The position numbers were made by a program, and so were the translations under genes. Shown here in pieces: positions 23,808 through 34,205 of a stretch of DNA of 64,000 nt. The notes beneath the pieces are model-generated. The model was not told where the DNA came from, did not search any database, and saw only the letters and a program-made list of their open reading frames with translations. Within the stretch, counting starts at the first letter, position 1; every line of letters begins with the position of its first letter. Source of the stretch: Sordaria brevicollis (Eukaryota > Ascomycota > Sordariomycetes > Sordariales > Sordariaceae); the NCBI GenBank assembly GCA_033439795.1, contig JAUTDP010000003.1:620001-684000 (forward strand), in the 5' to 3' direction.

Positions 23808-24628
23808 TTACTCGCGGGCCTTGAAGTCGGTGTTGACGTCCATCTTGACGGCACCCTGGGCCTCGAGCTCCTTTAGGCGAGCCTTCTTCTGGATATCCTG
23901 GACGCGCCACTTCTTGAAGTATGTGACCTGTTGGAGTGAAGATATGTTAGTTCGAATGTCTCTGGGATAGGTATGCGCAGTGCTGCTGTTTTTGTCTGCT
24001 TCTCCGGTCTCCGCCAAGCCAGCCTGTTTCGTTGTTTCCATGGTGCTCCTGAGATTCCGGTGACGTATATCGGACGAGAATCTGTCTTTCTCTTTGGGAA
24101 TTGAGGAAGTTGAGGGTCGTCGGGTGCTCACGGCCGTTGGCTCAGATACCTTCCCCTCGCACCTCGAAACGTATCCTTCCACCTCGTTTCCCCCCCCTCT
24201 CCGATCCCTTCTCTTTCCACATTTCGCTTTTCTTCTTCTTCTTCCTCCTCCTCCTCCTCCACCTCCTCTTCCTTTCTCCGTCCTATCCATCCCGCCCTTC
24301 CTAAACAGTCCATCCATCCATCCATCCTCCACCTCGACAGCCCTTTCTTTCCCAAAAGCAGCCCAAAGAAGAAAAGTAGTATCCAAGTACTCACCCACTG
24401 CGCAGCACAATCCTTTTCAAACTCGGCACTCTCTGCCTTGCAAGCCTTCGCAGCCTGCTTCTCGTCCTTCAAAGCGTCGATGATGTTGTTCTTGTCCAGG
24501 CACGCAAAGTAGGCGTCGCGCGCCATCCAGCACTTTTGGCGCTCGGAGCGGGTTGGGGCGACGGTGCCGGCGCGCACTTCGGCGGCGCGCTTGTCGGCTT
24601 CGGATTGGGAGAAGATGCCGAGGACCAT
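23808..24628 (-). CDS. coa6: Cytochrome c oxidase assembly factor 6 (COA6)
   Basis: COA6 is a small twin-Cys protein of the mitochondrial intermembrane space that helps deliver copper to the Cox2 CuA site of complex IV. Exons are 24628-24395 (78 codons) and 23927-23808, giving 117 aa. The diagnostic CX9C (Cys33-Cys43) and CX10C (Cys63-Cys74) pairs are exact and separate COA6 from ordinary twin-CX9C proteins. The second exon codes VTYFKKWR and a charged helical tail. The 467-nt intron (GTGAGT...CAACAG) is several times longer than others in this window and carries CTT/CCT and TCCA simple repeats (about 24,230-24,330). No classical presequence is seen, as expected for Mia40 substrates. Confidence 0.92.
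23928..24394 (-). other. Long COA6 intron with simple repeats
   Basis: 467 nt between GTGAGT and AACAG. On the plus strand it holds CTTCTT/CCTCCT repeats (24,230-24,280) and a TCCATCCA run (24,308-24,327). An open frame crosses it in several phases but carries repeat-derived residues only. Expansion of simple sequence may explain its length. Confidence 0.75.
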
Positions 24629-24954
24629 TGTCGCTTTTTGTGCTCTTCGCGTTGAGTGTTCGGGGTTTCGGTGGCGTCGGCGGGGGTTTTGGGTTCGGGC
24701 CGGATATCTACTAGGGCGCCGGGTAAGAGAATGGACGTGGGGGTTGAGGTTCGTTGTTGTGGTTGAAAGCAAGAAAGTTGGGATCGAATTCCAATTCCCG
24801 AAGCCGGGACACTGGAGCTGGGATGGAAGCTTATCGAGCTTGTCCCGCTATCAGTAGTGTCAGTGTCGTCAATTGGAGCTTGGGAACTTGTCCCGCGGCA
24901 GGCAACTTTAATTTCAATTCCTTGGCAATGAGGTACGTACCGTTTCCCCTGACG

Positions 24955-24959
24955 AAACC
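24955..24959 (+). repeat. Target-site duplication, left copy (AAACC)
   Basis: AAACC directly precedes the 5' LTR and is repeated at 30642-30646 directly after the 3' LTR. Five base pairs is the usual length for LTR retrotransposon integrases. Confidence 0.85.
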
Positions 24960-25140
24960 TGTTACAATACTGGGTGGCTGGCCTGCAGGGATAACAGGAG
25001 TGTACGTAACCTAAATAACCGAGGTCTGGAGTCTGAGGGATTTTTATACAATAGCTAGAGATTTGTACGTTTGCAGAATCTTATACAGTTATATACAATT
25101 AAGCTTTCTTTACTCCCCCAATATTATTACTATTATAATA
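24960..25140 (+). repeat. 5' LTR (181 bp)
   Basis: Starts TGTTACAATACTGGGTGG and ends ATTATTACTATTATAATA. It aligns end to end with 30461-30641. Shared blocks include GTAACCTAAATAACCGAGG and ATTTTTATACAATAGCTAGA. Differences between the LTRs are mostly C/T and G/A transitions. The left third has escaped mutation, since GTGGCTGGCCTGCAGGGAT is intact here but changed in the 3' copy. Confidence 0.92.
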
Positions 25141-28100
25141 ATTAAGAATCTTATCGATTCGCCTAAATTACGGCATTAATAACGTTAATAATAACGAAAT
25201 TAGTAATAACGATAATATCTTTAAAGATTAATAATATTCGTTTTAATTCCCTTAAGGATTGGCCTGCTTAGGAAGATACTTTTATTTTTTAAATTTAGAA
25301 TTTAGGCCTATAGGAATATATTAATTCTATAAATCGCTAGCTTTAATTAACGAAACTTTTTAAATTTAATATTTTCAATTATATCGGTTAAAAACCCGAG
25401 GGAAAGATTGCTATTAAGAAGAAAATTCGTTTTAAAAAACTATCTAATATTATAATTAAGTATAGTTTTTATTATAAATGTAATTATTGCGATTATATAA
25501 TTGAAAAAAACGATTAATATATAAATTTGAAGGCAATTTTTAATTTAGGGATTAAGAAAACCCAATTAAATTTATAAATAACCGAAACCGTTGGAAATCT
25601 ATACCGCGAAATTAACTTTATTAAACGCTCTAGTATTTATAAATAGTATAATAATTTTACTAAAACCGTATATTTTAACGATCGAGAAATTAAAAAATAA
25701 ATTAAAGCTTAATTAATTTCTATTTTACGCCTAAACCGTATTATTAAAGATTGGATTACTTAATTATTCTATTAAGAATAAATTATAGTTTTATACGAGG
25801 CCCGTAAAGTTTTTAGATTTAATAATTTAAATATTTAATTTATAAAATTTAATTATATAATTAAAGGAAGTCTTTTCTCCTTATAAGTAAATACGTACTA
25901 ATTTTAATATAATAAAGAATTAGAAAAGGATAATTATATAGAGATAGGATTCTATACCGTTATTAAGGATTTTTATAAAATAATAACGGTAAATCCTATT
26001 TAAAGTAAAGGTTAGTTAACCCCTTTATTAAAAGGTACAGTATTTATAATTACATTAAACAGAAAACCTATTAAAGAGGATATTCTTAATAACGAGGAAA
26101 ACCTTAATACGGATATTAAAAAGGGGCGGGGAGAAATTATAATATTAGTAAAAAAGAAAGGAGGTAAGAAAAATACGTTTTTTAAATTTATTAATAAGAA
26201 ACGCGCTTTTTCCCCTCCTTAATAAGTTTGTAAGACGAGACGTCCTATTTATAAGTTTTATAATTAATTCGGTTATAAGGTTGAATTATACTATTACGTA
26301 CGTTTATAAATTACTTTCGAAAGTTAAGTAGTAAACGAAGATATTAAAAAACGTACCGCTATTAATATAAAGAAGGATAAAAAGTTTAAGGAAGTTATTC
26401 TTTAATTGCGTAAATAAAAGGAGGACGAATTTAATTAAAAATAATTTTATAATCGTTTAATAAATAAGAGTAATTTTTTAATATTTACGGATTATTACGT
26501 TATATATTTATTAAGAGATTTTATAATTCTCGATTTAAGTACGATAATCTATATTTTTAATAAAGTTAATCGATTTAAAGACCTTTCCCCTATAAATATA
26601 GGCGATTATATATAGGTTAGTAATAGCCGTATTTTTATCGAAAGGTATAATACCGTAATAATTAAAGTTTAAAATAACGTAGGGTTAAGGGAGTTAATCT
26701 TCCTTAGCGTCATTTTAATACCGAATATAATTTATAACTTTATTTCTTTAAAATAATTCGAAGATAATTATATTTTTTAAGATTATAAGAACGGGTACTT
26801 ATACTTTAGCTTTACGAATTTTCTAATTTATTACGTATATTCTATTAATAAGTAATTTATATTAGAGTATATCCCTTTATTAAAAAATAGTATTAACGAA
26901 TTTTTTTTTATAATATATATTACCTTTAATTATTCTTAACGGAAATTATAGGAGGGCGTAACCCTCCGCTAGTACTTTCGATTTAGCTACTTAAGATTAA
27001 ATATATTTATTAAATTAATTAAATAGGTCTATAAGGTTCGATTTAAAGGTCTAGATTTAATATATTGCGAATTATATATTATAATTAAATTAAAGCGTTA
27101 AATACATAGAGAATTTCGCAATTACTTAGAAGGTTTAGGATTACGCTTCGCTATCGATTTCTTCTTTTATAATAAAATTAAAATACGAAGTAGAAAATAT
27201 TTAAATTTAATAGTAATTATAAATCGATAGTCTAAATATATTTAGATATATTATTTAAATAATCGAAAAGCCGATTTTATATTAATATATTTTTAGAACC
27301 TTTTTATAGGTTTGTAAACCTAATATAAAATCCTCTTTCGTATTATAGAATACGATAATAAGATAAATAATAATTAAAAGATTACGATATAATTAATTGA
27401 ATGTAGTATTATAATCGAGCCCTTTATACTTTATATATAAGTGTAAAATAGCGGCGTAGAACGTTTAAAGGGTATAATTAAGATTAAAGCGGCGTTAATA
27501 TATATAAATGCGAATTTACTCGAAGTATTTTAATTAGAAATTATATATATAATTACGTATTTTTATAATTTAACGCCTAAGGTAAATTATTATTAAAAGG
27601 TTCCTAAGGAGAGATTCGAATCGTATTATAACTTTAAAGATAATAATATATTATTAGTAAATCCCTCTTCTATAATCGTATATTTAAAAATCTACGGTTA
27701 TAAAGCCTTTACTTTTATTACCGCCGTTATAAATAATAAAAAAAGGATTAGAAAATTTAAAAAACGTATATAGATTAGATATTTAATCGGTTATTAATTA
27801 ACGAATTAATATAGGGTTTAGAACCTTTATATTAATTAAATTATAATAATACGAAACGTTATATTTAATAAAAATAAGGTATTTCCGGGTAAAGTTAAAG
27901 AAATTTATAAATCCCTATAAATTTCCTTTAAAGAATTAATTATATAATTAAAAACCCTTTATAATATAGATACTACCGAAATAAATTAATTAAAATTATT
28001 ATAAACTCTCCCAACGCTTAGTTTTATAATTATAAGCTTCCCGACCGACGCGAACGAAACGATCGATATAATTAATACTTTAAAGGAGGGGAAATAAAAG

Positions 28101-30460
28101 GAGGAAGCGATTATAGAATTATTAGGGGATTAATACTAAATATAGATAAGCTAAATCCTATTAAATTAATATTACGAATTAATAAGTTAATTCTTATTAT
28201 AAATATAGGGGTTGGAAATTTTAACCGAATTTTTGGAGAAATTAATTCTAATACCTTTATAATTAATTATTAATTTTTAGAATATAATTATAAACCTAGA
28301 AGATAAAAGGTACTATTTTACGTCCTTAGCCCTAAATAAAATACCGGTATTATTCTTAGTTAATAGATTCTTAAAATCTAATAAAAATTTATAGCCAATT
28401 ATAGATTAATATTTTAATTAGGCCGCATCTTTTTTAACCGGACGGGGTAACCGTCCTATAAATCTTTAAGGAAATTAGATTATCGATTAAAGTTTCTTAG
28501 AAAAAATACGAAAGAGGGGTATTAAAATCGATTTTAATTATAACCCCAAATTAAAATTAATAAAGGAAAAGGTCGACCGGTTATAGAAGTAAAAATTCTT
28601 AAAAACCTTTTATCGATTTAATTTCCTACTATTTTTAGAATACTATTAAACGTTTAATTTTTATCCTATAAAGGAATTATTTAAAGCTATAGAAAAGGAG
28701 TATTTAATTAAGTATAATAAAATAAAATTTTAGGAATAGGTAAATATTAAGGATATAAATAGGAAGGAGATCCTAAAGTTATAATAGGTTTACATCTATA
28801 AATTTAATTAAAACGGTAGATTTTAAAAATATAAAGCTCGTTTAATAGTACGAAGAAATTAATAGATTAAGGATAAAATTCGCAAAACCTATATAATTAC
28901 GTTAGTAATTAAATCCTTCTATATTCTTATAACAATTATAACCTATTTTAATTTAGATTTAACTTAGTACAACGTTAAAAATACTTTTATTAATATTTTA
29001 CTAAATAAATTAATCTATATACGAATTCCTCTTAAATATTAAAGGAAAGGTTAGGTAATCCAATTATTTCGAATATTATATAAATTACGTAAATTATTAC
29101 TCCTATAGTAATAAGAGTTTACTAAGACCCTTATAATTATAAATATATCCTCTATCCCTTTTAAACCTAGTATTTTAATTAAAAATAATATATTTTTTTT
29201 CTTTTACGTTAATAATATTATAATCGTTTATTTAAATAAAGATAAGGAGGTAATTATAATTAAGGGGGTAATTATTACCCTTAAGAAGAAATATTAATTA
29301 ATTAATAAAGAGGAATTAAAATAATTTTTAAGAATTAAAATTATTCGTAATTATAAGAAACGGCTAATTTAATTATTATAGTGCGATTATATTAATAAAA
29401 TTATAAATAAAGTTAAAAGAATAAAGAAATTCTTTTAAACCCTTATAATTAAAGAGGAATTAATCCCCTACGAAAATAAGGCATTATTATACGAAATTAC
29501 TATCTATTAAATTAAAATTAATTCTATCCTTTATATTATTATTATTACGCGCCTAAATATTACCTTCCTTATTTCTAAATTAATTCGTTTTAATTCGAAC
29601 CTTAATCCGATATATTATAGGGTTATAGATCGCGTCCTTCTATATTTATTATTAATCTAAAATTACGCTTTTTAATTAAATAGATTAAATTGTTAGGATT
29701 TCTATATAATAATTAATTCCTTCTTTATAAATAATTTCCTTAATTATAAAAGTTTTTAAACGTTTATTTTAAAGCTTTTAGGCGTAATTGTAGATTAGCG
29801 AGCTAATAAATAGGATATAATAATTACTTCTTTTATAGAAATAGAATTATTATTTTTAAATTAAGGCGTTAAAAAAATTATTTACGCTTACCATTTATTT
29901 AACGAATTGATAATGGAATTCGATTAGGAAATTACGCCTATAAGTTGCGATAATAAATAAACGATCCGTTTCGTTATTAAAGAGGGTATATACTTAATAA
30001 TTAAATTAAAATATATAGATATTTATAAGTACTAATTATATTAAATATAAAAAAAGAAATTCATCGACGTTATTTATATTCCGATTAAGGAGTAGATTAC
30101 CGACGGCCTTATAAAGAGTTTCGGGCTTATAAATTATTACGTATCGATAGAATAATTAGGATTCGTAGAGCTTTAACGGCTACCGATTAAGCTACTAAAA
30201 ATTACGAACGCGTTTATTATAGTAAGGATATTTAGAAAGGTAATAGATTTAAAGGATAAAGATTAGGAAGAATTAGAGGATAAAGAAATTATAGATAGAT
30301 TAGATAAGAGACTTTATAATTTATTTAAAAATTAATATAATAGATAAAGATTCTAGGGAAATATTATTATATTAGGAATAGAGGTATAAAATTCTTAGAG
30401 GATTATAAGGTATTTTTGGGTAGATTTAATACTAATTTATAGTATAAATTTAAGGGGGTG

Positions 30461-30641
30461 TATTATAATACTAGGTAGCTAGTTTATAAGGATAATAGGA
30501 GTATACGTAACCTAAATAACCGAGGTTTAGAGTCTAAGGGATTTTTATACAATAGCTAGAGATCTGCACGTCTGTAGAGTCTTACATAGTTACACACAAT
30601 CAAGCCTTTTTTGCTCCCCCAATATTGTCACCATTGTAATA
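30461..30641 (+). repeat. 3' LTR (181 bp)
   Basis: Starts TATTATAATACTAGGTAGCT and ends CACCATTGTAATA, followed by the AAACC duplication. Here the right third is the less mutated part (TTGCTCCCCCAATATTGTC). Combining the intact left third of the 5' LTR with the right third of this copy shows the original termini were close to inverted repeats (TGTTACAAT and ATTGTAA). Confidence 0.92.
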
Positions 30642-30646
30642 AAACC
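30642..30646 (+). repeat. Target-site duplication, right copy (AAACC)
   Basis: Matches the AAACC at 24955-24959, on the outer side of the 3' LTR. Confidence 0.85.
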
Positions 30647-31190
30647 CCGGACTTTCGTAATTTTGGATTCAGATCCACCCCATTCATAACCCTGTAATTT
30701 TGCGGCGCCGCAGCAGCGGACGCAGGGACCAGGGTCTGCCCCTGCCCGTGCGTGCGTGGAACGGTGGAATGAATGGAGATGCGACGGGACAAGCAGTGAC
30801 AGATGACGGCTTTTGCTTTTCGTCTGTTAGTTTCTGGGAACCTAAACTTTTCATCTTATTTTCAGCCTTGCTTGCTACCCATCCGAGCTACCCCAGATAT
30901 TATACTGGAACGTCTAGACTTTTAGAACTTTATACGCGAGAAGCACTACGGGGAACGAAAAGAAGGATACCTTGCGGCCTGACGACGAACTGAAGCTCGA
31001 AGCAACGCCGACGCATTTCCGCCCGTCCTTTACAACGAGTAACGCCTCGACATAGCTCCCTTGAACCGAATCTCAAGTTCCCACCTTCGACGACATCTTA
31101 CACGCGGTCGAACAGACACGGCATCGAGAACGACGAGACATCCACTCCCAACACTTTCCACAGCTTAAACACAACCGACAACAAAAGACA

Positions 31191-32158
31191 ATGCCCCGCC
31201 GCCGCCGTCCCCCGCGCTCCGGCGCCCTAACCGAGCTTCCACCCCTCAAGATCCTCAGCCAGATCGCCGCGCTACAAGCCATATTTTACGGAGCTGCTTT
31301 CATCCTCATGTTCTTCACGGCGGCTGTGGCCGGAAACCCCTTCACGCTCGATTTGGTATTTGGGTGGGAGGCGGTAAGGGGGGATAATACCCAGGGGTGG
31401 TTGAATGGATTTATTTGGTGTTTGGTTGGGGGGTTGGTTTTGTATGTCTCTTTCTTTACTGTCCTGCTGTAACTTTCCCCCCCTCTCTGTCCGAAGGTTT
31501 GGTTCGGTATGGCACGAGCGATGCGCTCTGCCGAGCCGGCCGGGGGCGTTCGTTTCTTTCATCCCTTCTCCCTCCTCCTTACCCTTTGCGCCCTGCCCAT
31601 CCTGTTTGATCCAGACACTTTTGCTAACATGGAACGAATGGCGGCAGACCCCTCTCCCTAACAGCCATCGTCCAACGCTCCAAACTAATCCTCGACTTCG
31701 CCCTCACCACGCACTTCATCCACCTCGTCGTCGTCACCCTCTACACCACGCCCGAGTGGTCCCTCCCGCGCCACACGGCGTGGTGGTTAACCATGGGTAT
31801 TTCCTCTTTGGCTTCCTTCTTGCTAGGGTCATGGGGGTGTCGATATCGCGAACTTCAACCTATTGCTTTCGGTGGCCATGGCGCCTCCAGCAACACCAAC
31901 AACAATAACTCGAACGGCGGAGAAGGAGGCAGTGGGCAGGGGGATGAAGAGCAGGGATTTATCATGGGAGGAGGACGTGGCGGGAGGACAAAACGCGGGT
32001 CGAGGGGCGATTTGGCGGGGGAGTATGAGATGGTTGATATGGCTGGTGCTGGTCCCAGCGGGAGTGGGAGCGGGAGTGGGAGTGGCAGTAAGGGGGGACA
32101 TACACGATCACAGAGCACCGTGTCACAAGTAGGGGGGCCGGCACATAAAGCCGATTAG
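31191..32158 (+). CDS. sys1: SYS1-like Golgi membrane protein
   Basis: SYS1 is a four-span Golgi protein that recruits the Arl3/ARFRP1 GTPase and through it golgins to the trans-Golgi. Exons are 31191-31441 and 31648-32158 (206-nt intron, GTATGT...GGCAG with a GCTAAC branch site), giving 253 aa. The conserved core runs from LTELPPLKILSQIAALQAIFYG to about residue 150: two hydrophobic segments in exon 1, then IVQRSKLILDFALTTHFIHL and TAWWLTMGISSLASFLLGSW. The last 90 or so residues are low complexity (Gly/Ser/Asn, with GSGSGSGSG encoded by a 12-bp repeat near 32,055-32,085) and lack similarity to SYS1. The start codon lies in ACAATGCCC. It begins about 550 bp after the dead retrotransposon, so its promoter borders RIP-mutated DNA. 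Confidence 0.9.
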
Positions 32159-34205
32159 AAGTTGTCGCCGGCGGTGCTTTGGGTGATCAAAGTGGTGTGT
32201 ATGCTGGTGGGGGTTGGAGCGTCGGGGGCGGCGGTGGCGTGGTGGGTGGTGAAGGCGAAGGGGTCTCTTCGTTGATGGTTGACAGCCAAGGCGGCGAATG
32301 GAAGGACTACGTCGCTTGGTCATCCTGTCCTAGAGGGCTTGGGACGAGGGTCAAAACTAATGACGGAGACTAATGGGGACTGCGCCTGAGACTTGCCAGT
32401 CGCTGCTGCTGTTGGTCATGCTATACTTCTCTTGTCATCATTAGATCTCATTCCTGGGATTGACCTAGTTGGCATCGGCATTGGGTTTGGCGTTTTGGTT
32501 TATCTTGGGTTTTGATTATCACCATTAGTAGGGGGCAGTGGTTAGACGCATCTCATGAGAACTGATCTTGTAAGAGCAGGAGTAAAACGGGCGGACGAAG
32601 GAGACCACCTAAGGCTCATATGAGGAAAAGAAGGTCCGACGAGGAGCAAAGTAATGGATGGGGGGAGGTATGGACACGGGCATAGCATATTTATTAGAAG
32701 CCGTACTGAGGCACTGAGGTAGACCTAGACGGTACGCTTAATACGAGATCAGGAACATGATATCAATCAGGTACCATCTTACGGGTAGACTTCTTCCTTT
32801 TCCTGGGGTGTTAGCTTTTCTATGAACAGCAACGATGTAGAACCGGCGGGCCATACAATTTTTTGGGACATCCCTCGAGATATCATCATCATCATATTAC
32901 AACGAAGCTGCTTGCCCAAAGTAGTATCGGGATGTTGGGAAAAGGGCATCGTTTATATCATGTCCTAAGTTCACTTCCCCGTGTTTGCTTTTCATCCAGT
33001 ATCTTCGCTGTAGTGGCACTTGTCCTGGCGGGTTTAGCTGCTTTTGGCCTATTACCTATTACAGGCTCCAACGTCACTTGGACACTTGATCAGGAGAGTA
33101 CAGGGGAGTGAACATACCCACTACTGACATTTGTATAATTCTTGATAATCTGTCTTGTCTTGTCGGTCTGATCTGATCTGATTTTTGGTTCTGGCTCTGG
33201 GATAAACATCAAATATCCGCCTTCTCCTCTTCTCATCCTTCCTCTTGCCCCCTCCCTATTCTGCGCACTCAACTATCCATCGTCCGCACTTGACACTAAC
33301 CCAATGAACAAAAGAGAAAAGAAAATAAAAAAGAGCAGAACAATAAACAAGAAGTAATCATGTAGTGATAAAAGAAAAAAAAAGTGACGAGAATATGTTT
33401 TAAAGAAAATGAGATAACCAATGCTTCCCGCATGCCTCCCCTCTCGAATGCTTTCCCTCTCCGAAAAAAAAAAAAAAAGACAACGCCAAACAGTATATGA
33501 TTGTGGTATCATGTTGATATATGAGTTGTTGTATAATTTTGGTGCTAGAATGTTTGTCGTTCTTGGGTCGTTGTTGCTTTGCCGTCTCTTCCTCCTCTTA
33601 TTTTCTGCCATGCACTGAAAACAGTTTGAACCAGGAGAGCAAGAAGGAAAGTTGACACAAGGAGGGAGAGAAAGGCAAGGAGACCGAGCGAGGGTTTGTA
33701 GAAGAGATCTTGTTGAGAAAGTTTTATAAAAGGAAAAATGTGGATTAGGTGGCTTTCTTCTTCGTCTTTCCGGTATCATCTTTCTTCTTTTCCTCCATAC
33801 TTCCAACTCAACTCGGGCTCCCTGCACTCACTAACCTCTCTCTTCTTCCCTCCCCTCACCTCCCCATCCGTCTGTCTTGTCTTCTTCCCCTGAACAATAA
33901 GTGTAAAAAGAAAAGAAAAATAAACAACACGCCTAAAAAGCGCTGCTATTCACACTCGCTGAAGGGTATCGAGTAGTAGTAGTAGTAGTAATCAACCATT
34001 GGGGCTCTGCTCTTGTCTCCTCCTCTGCTTTGTCTAACACCTGCAAAAATCTCTGCCTCGCCGCTTCCCATTTCCGTCTCGCGCAACATTTCGTCGGGGA
34101 CTCCTAAGGATCCGACGAACCATCAATCCACCCTTCCGTCTCCAGCTCCGACTCCAGCTCCGGCGTCGTCGTGTCGCTCTTCGTCTCCGTCATAGTGTTG
34201 TCGTC
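32159..34205. other. Intergenic between converging sys1 and mss4
   Basis: About 2 kb holding 3' UTR sequence of two convergent genes. Includes an oligo-A run (33,463-33,478), pyrimidine-rich tracts and a GTA trinucleotide repeat near 33,974-33,991. No gene is supported. Confidence 0.5.

Larger units (their letters stand above)
24960..30641 (+). mobile_element. RIP-inactivated Copia-type LTR retrotransposon, full length
   Basis: This 5,682-bp element has 181-bp LTRs at both ends, a 5-bp target duplication and a purine tract (TTTAAGGGGGTG) just before the 3' LTR. The interior is overwhelmingly A/T and dominated by TA/AA dinucleotides, without any open frame of 60 codons, as expected after RIP (C to T on both strands). 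Traces of the plus-strand coding order remain: a Cys-x-x-Cys pre-integrase-like stretch around 27,061-27,115, a reverse-transcriptase motif like YVDD with the two Asp codons mutated (about 29,200-29,222), and an RNase H-like DWAS segment near 29,790-29,815. Integrase before reverse transcriptase means the Copia superfamily. The element is dead. I give no family name. Confidence 0.93.

Noticed and set aside
33273..33827. 184-codon minus-strand frame
   Set aside because: Made largely of A/T-rich and polypurine sequence (long Lys/Phe/Leu runs), in the 3' region between two convergent genes.
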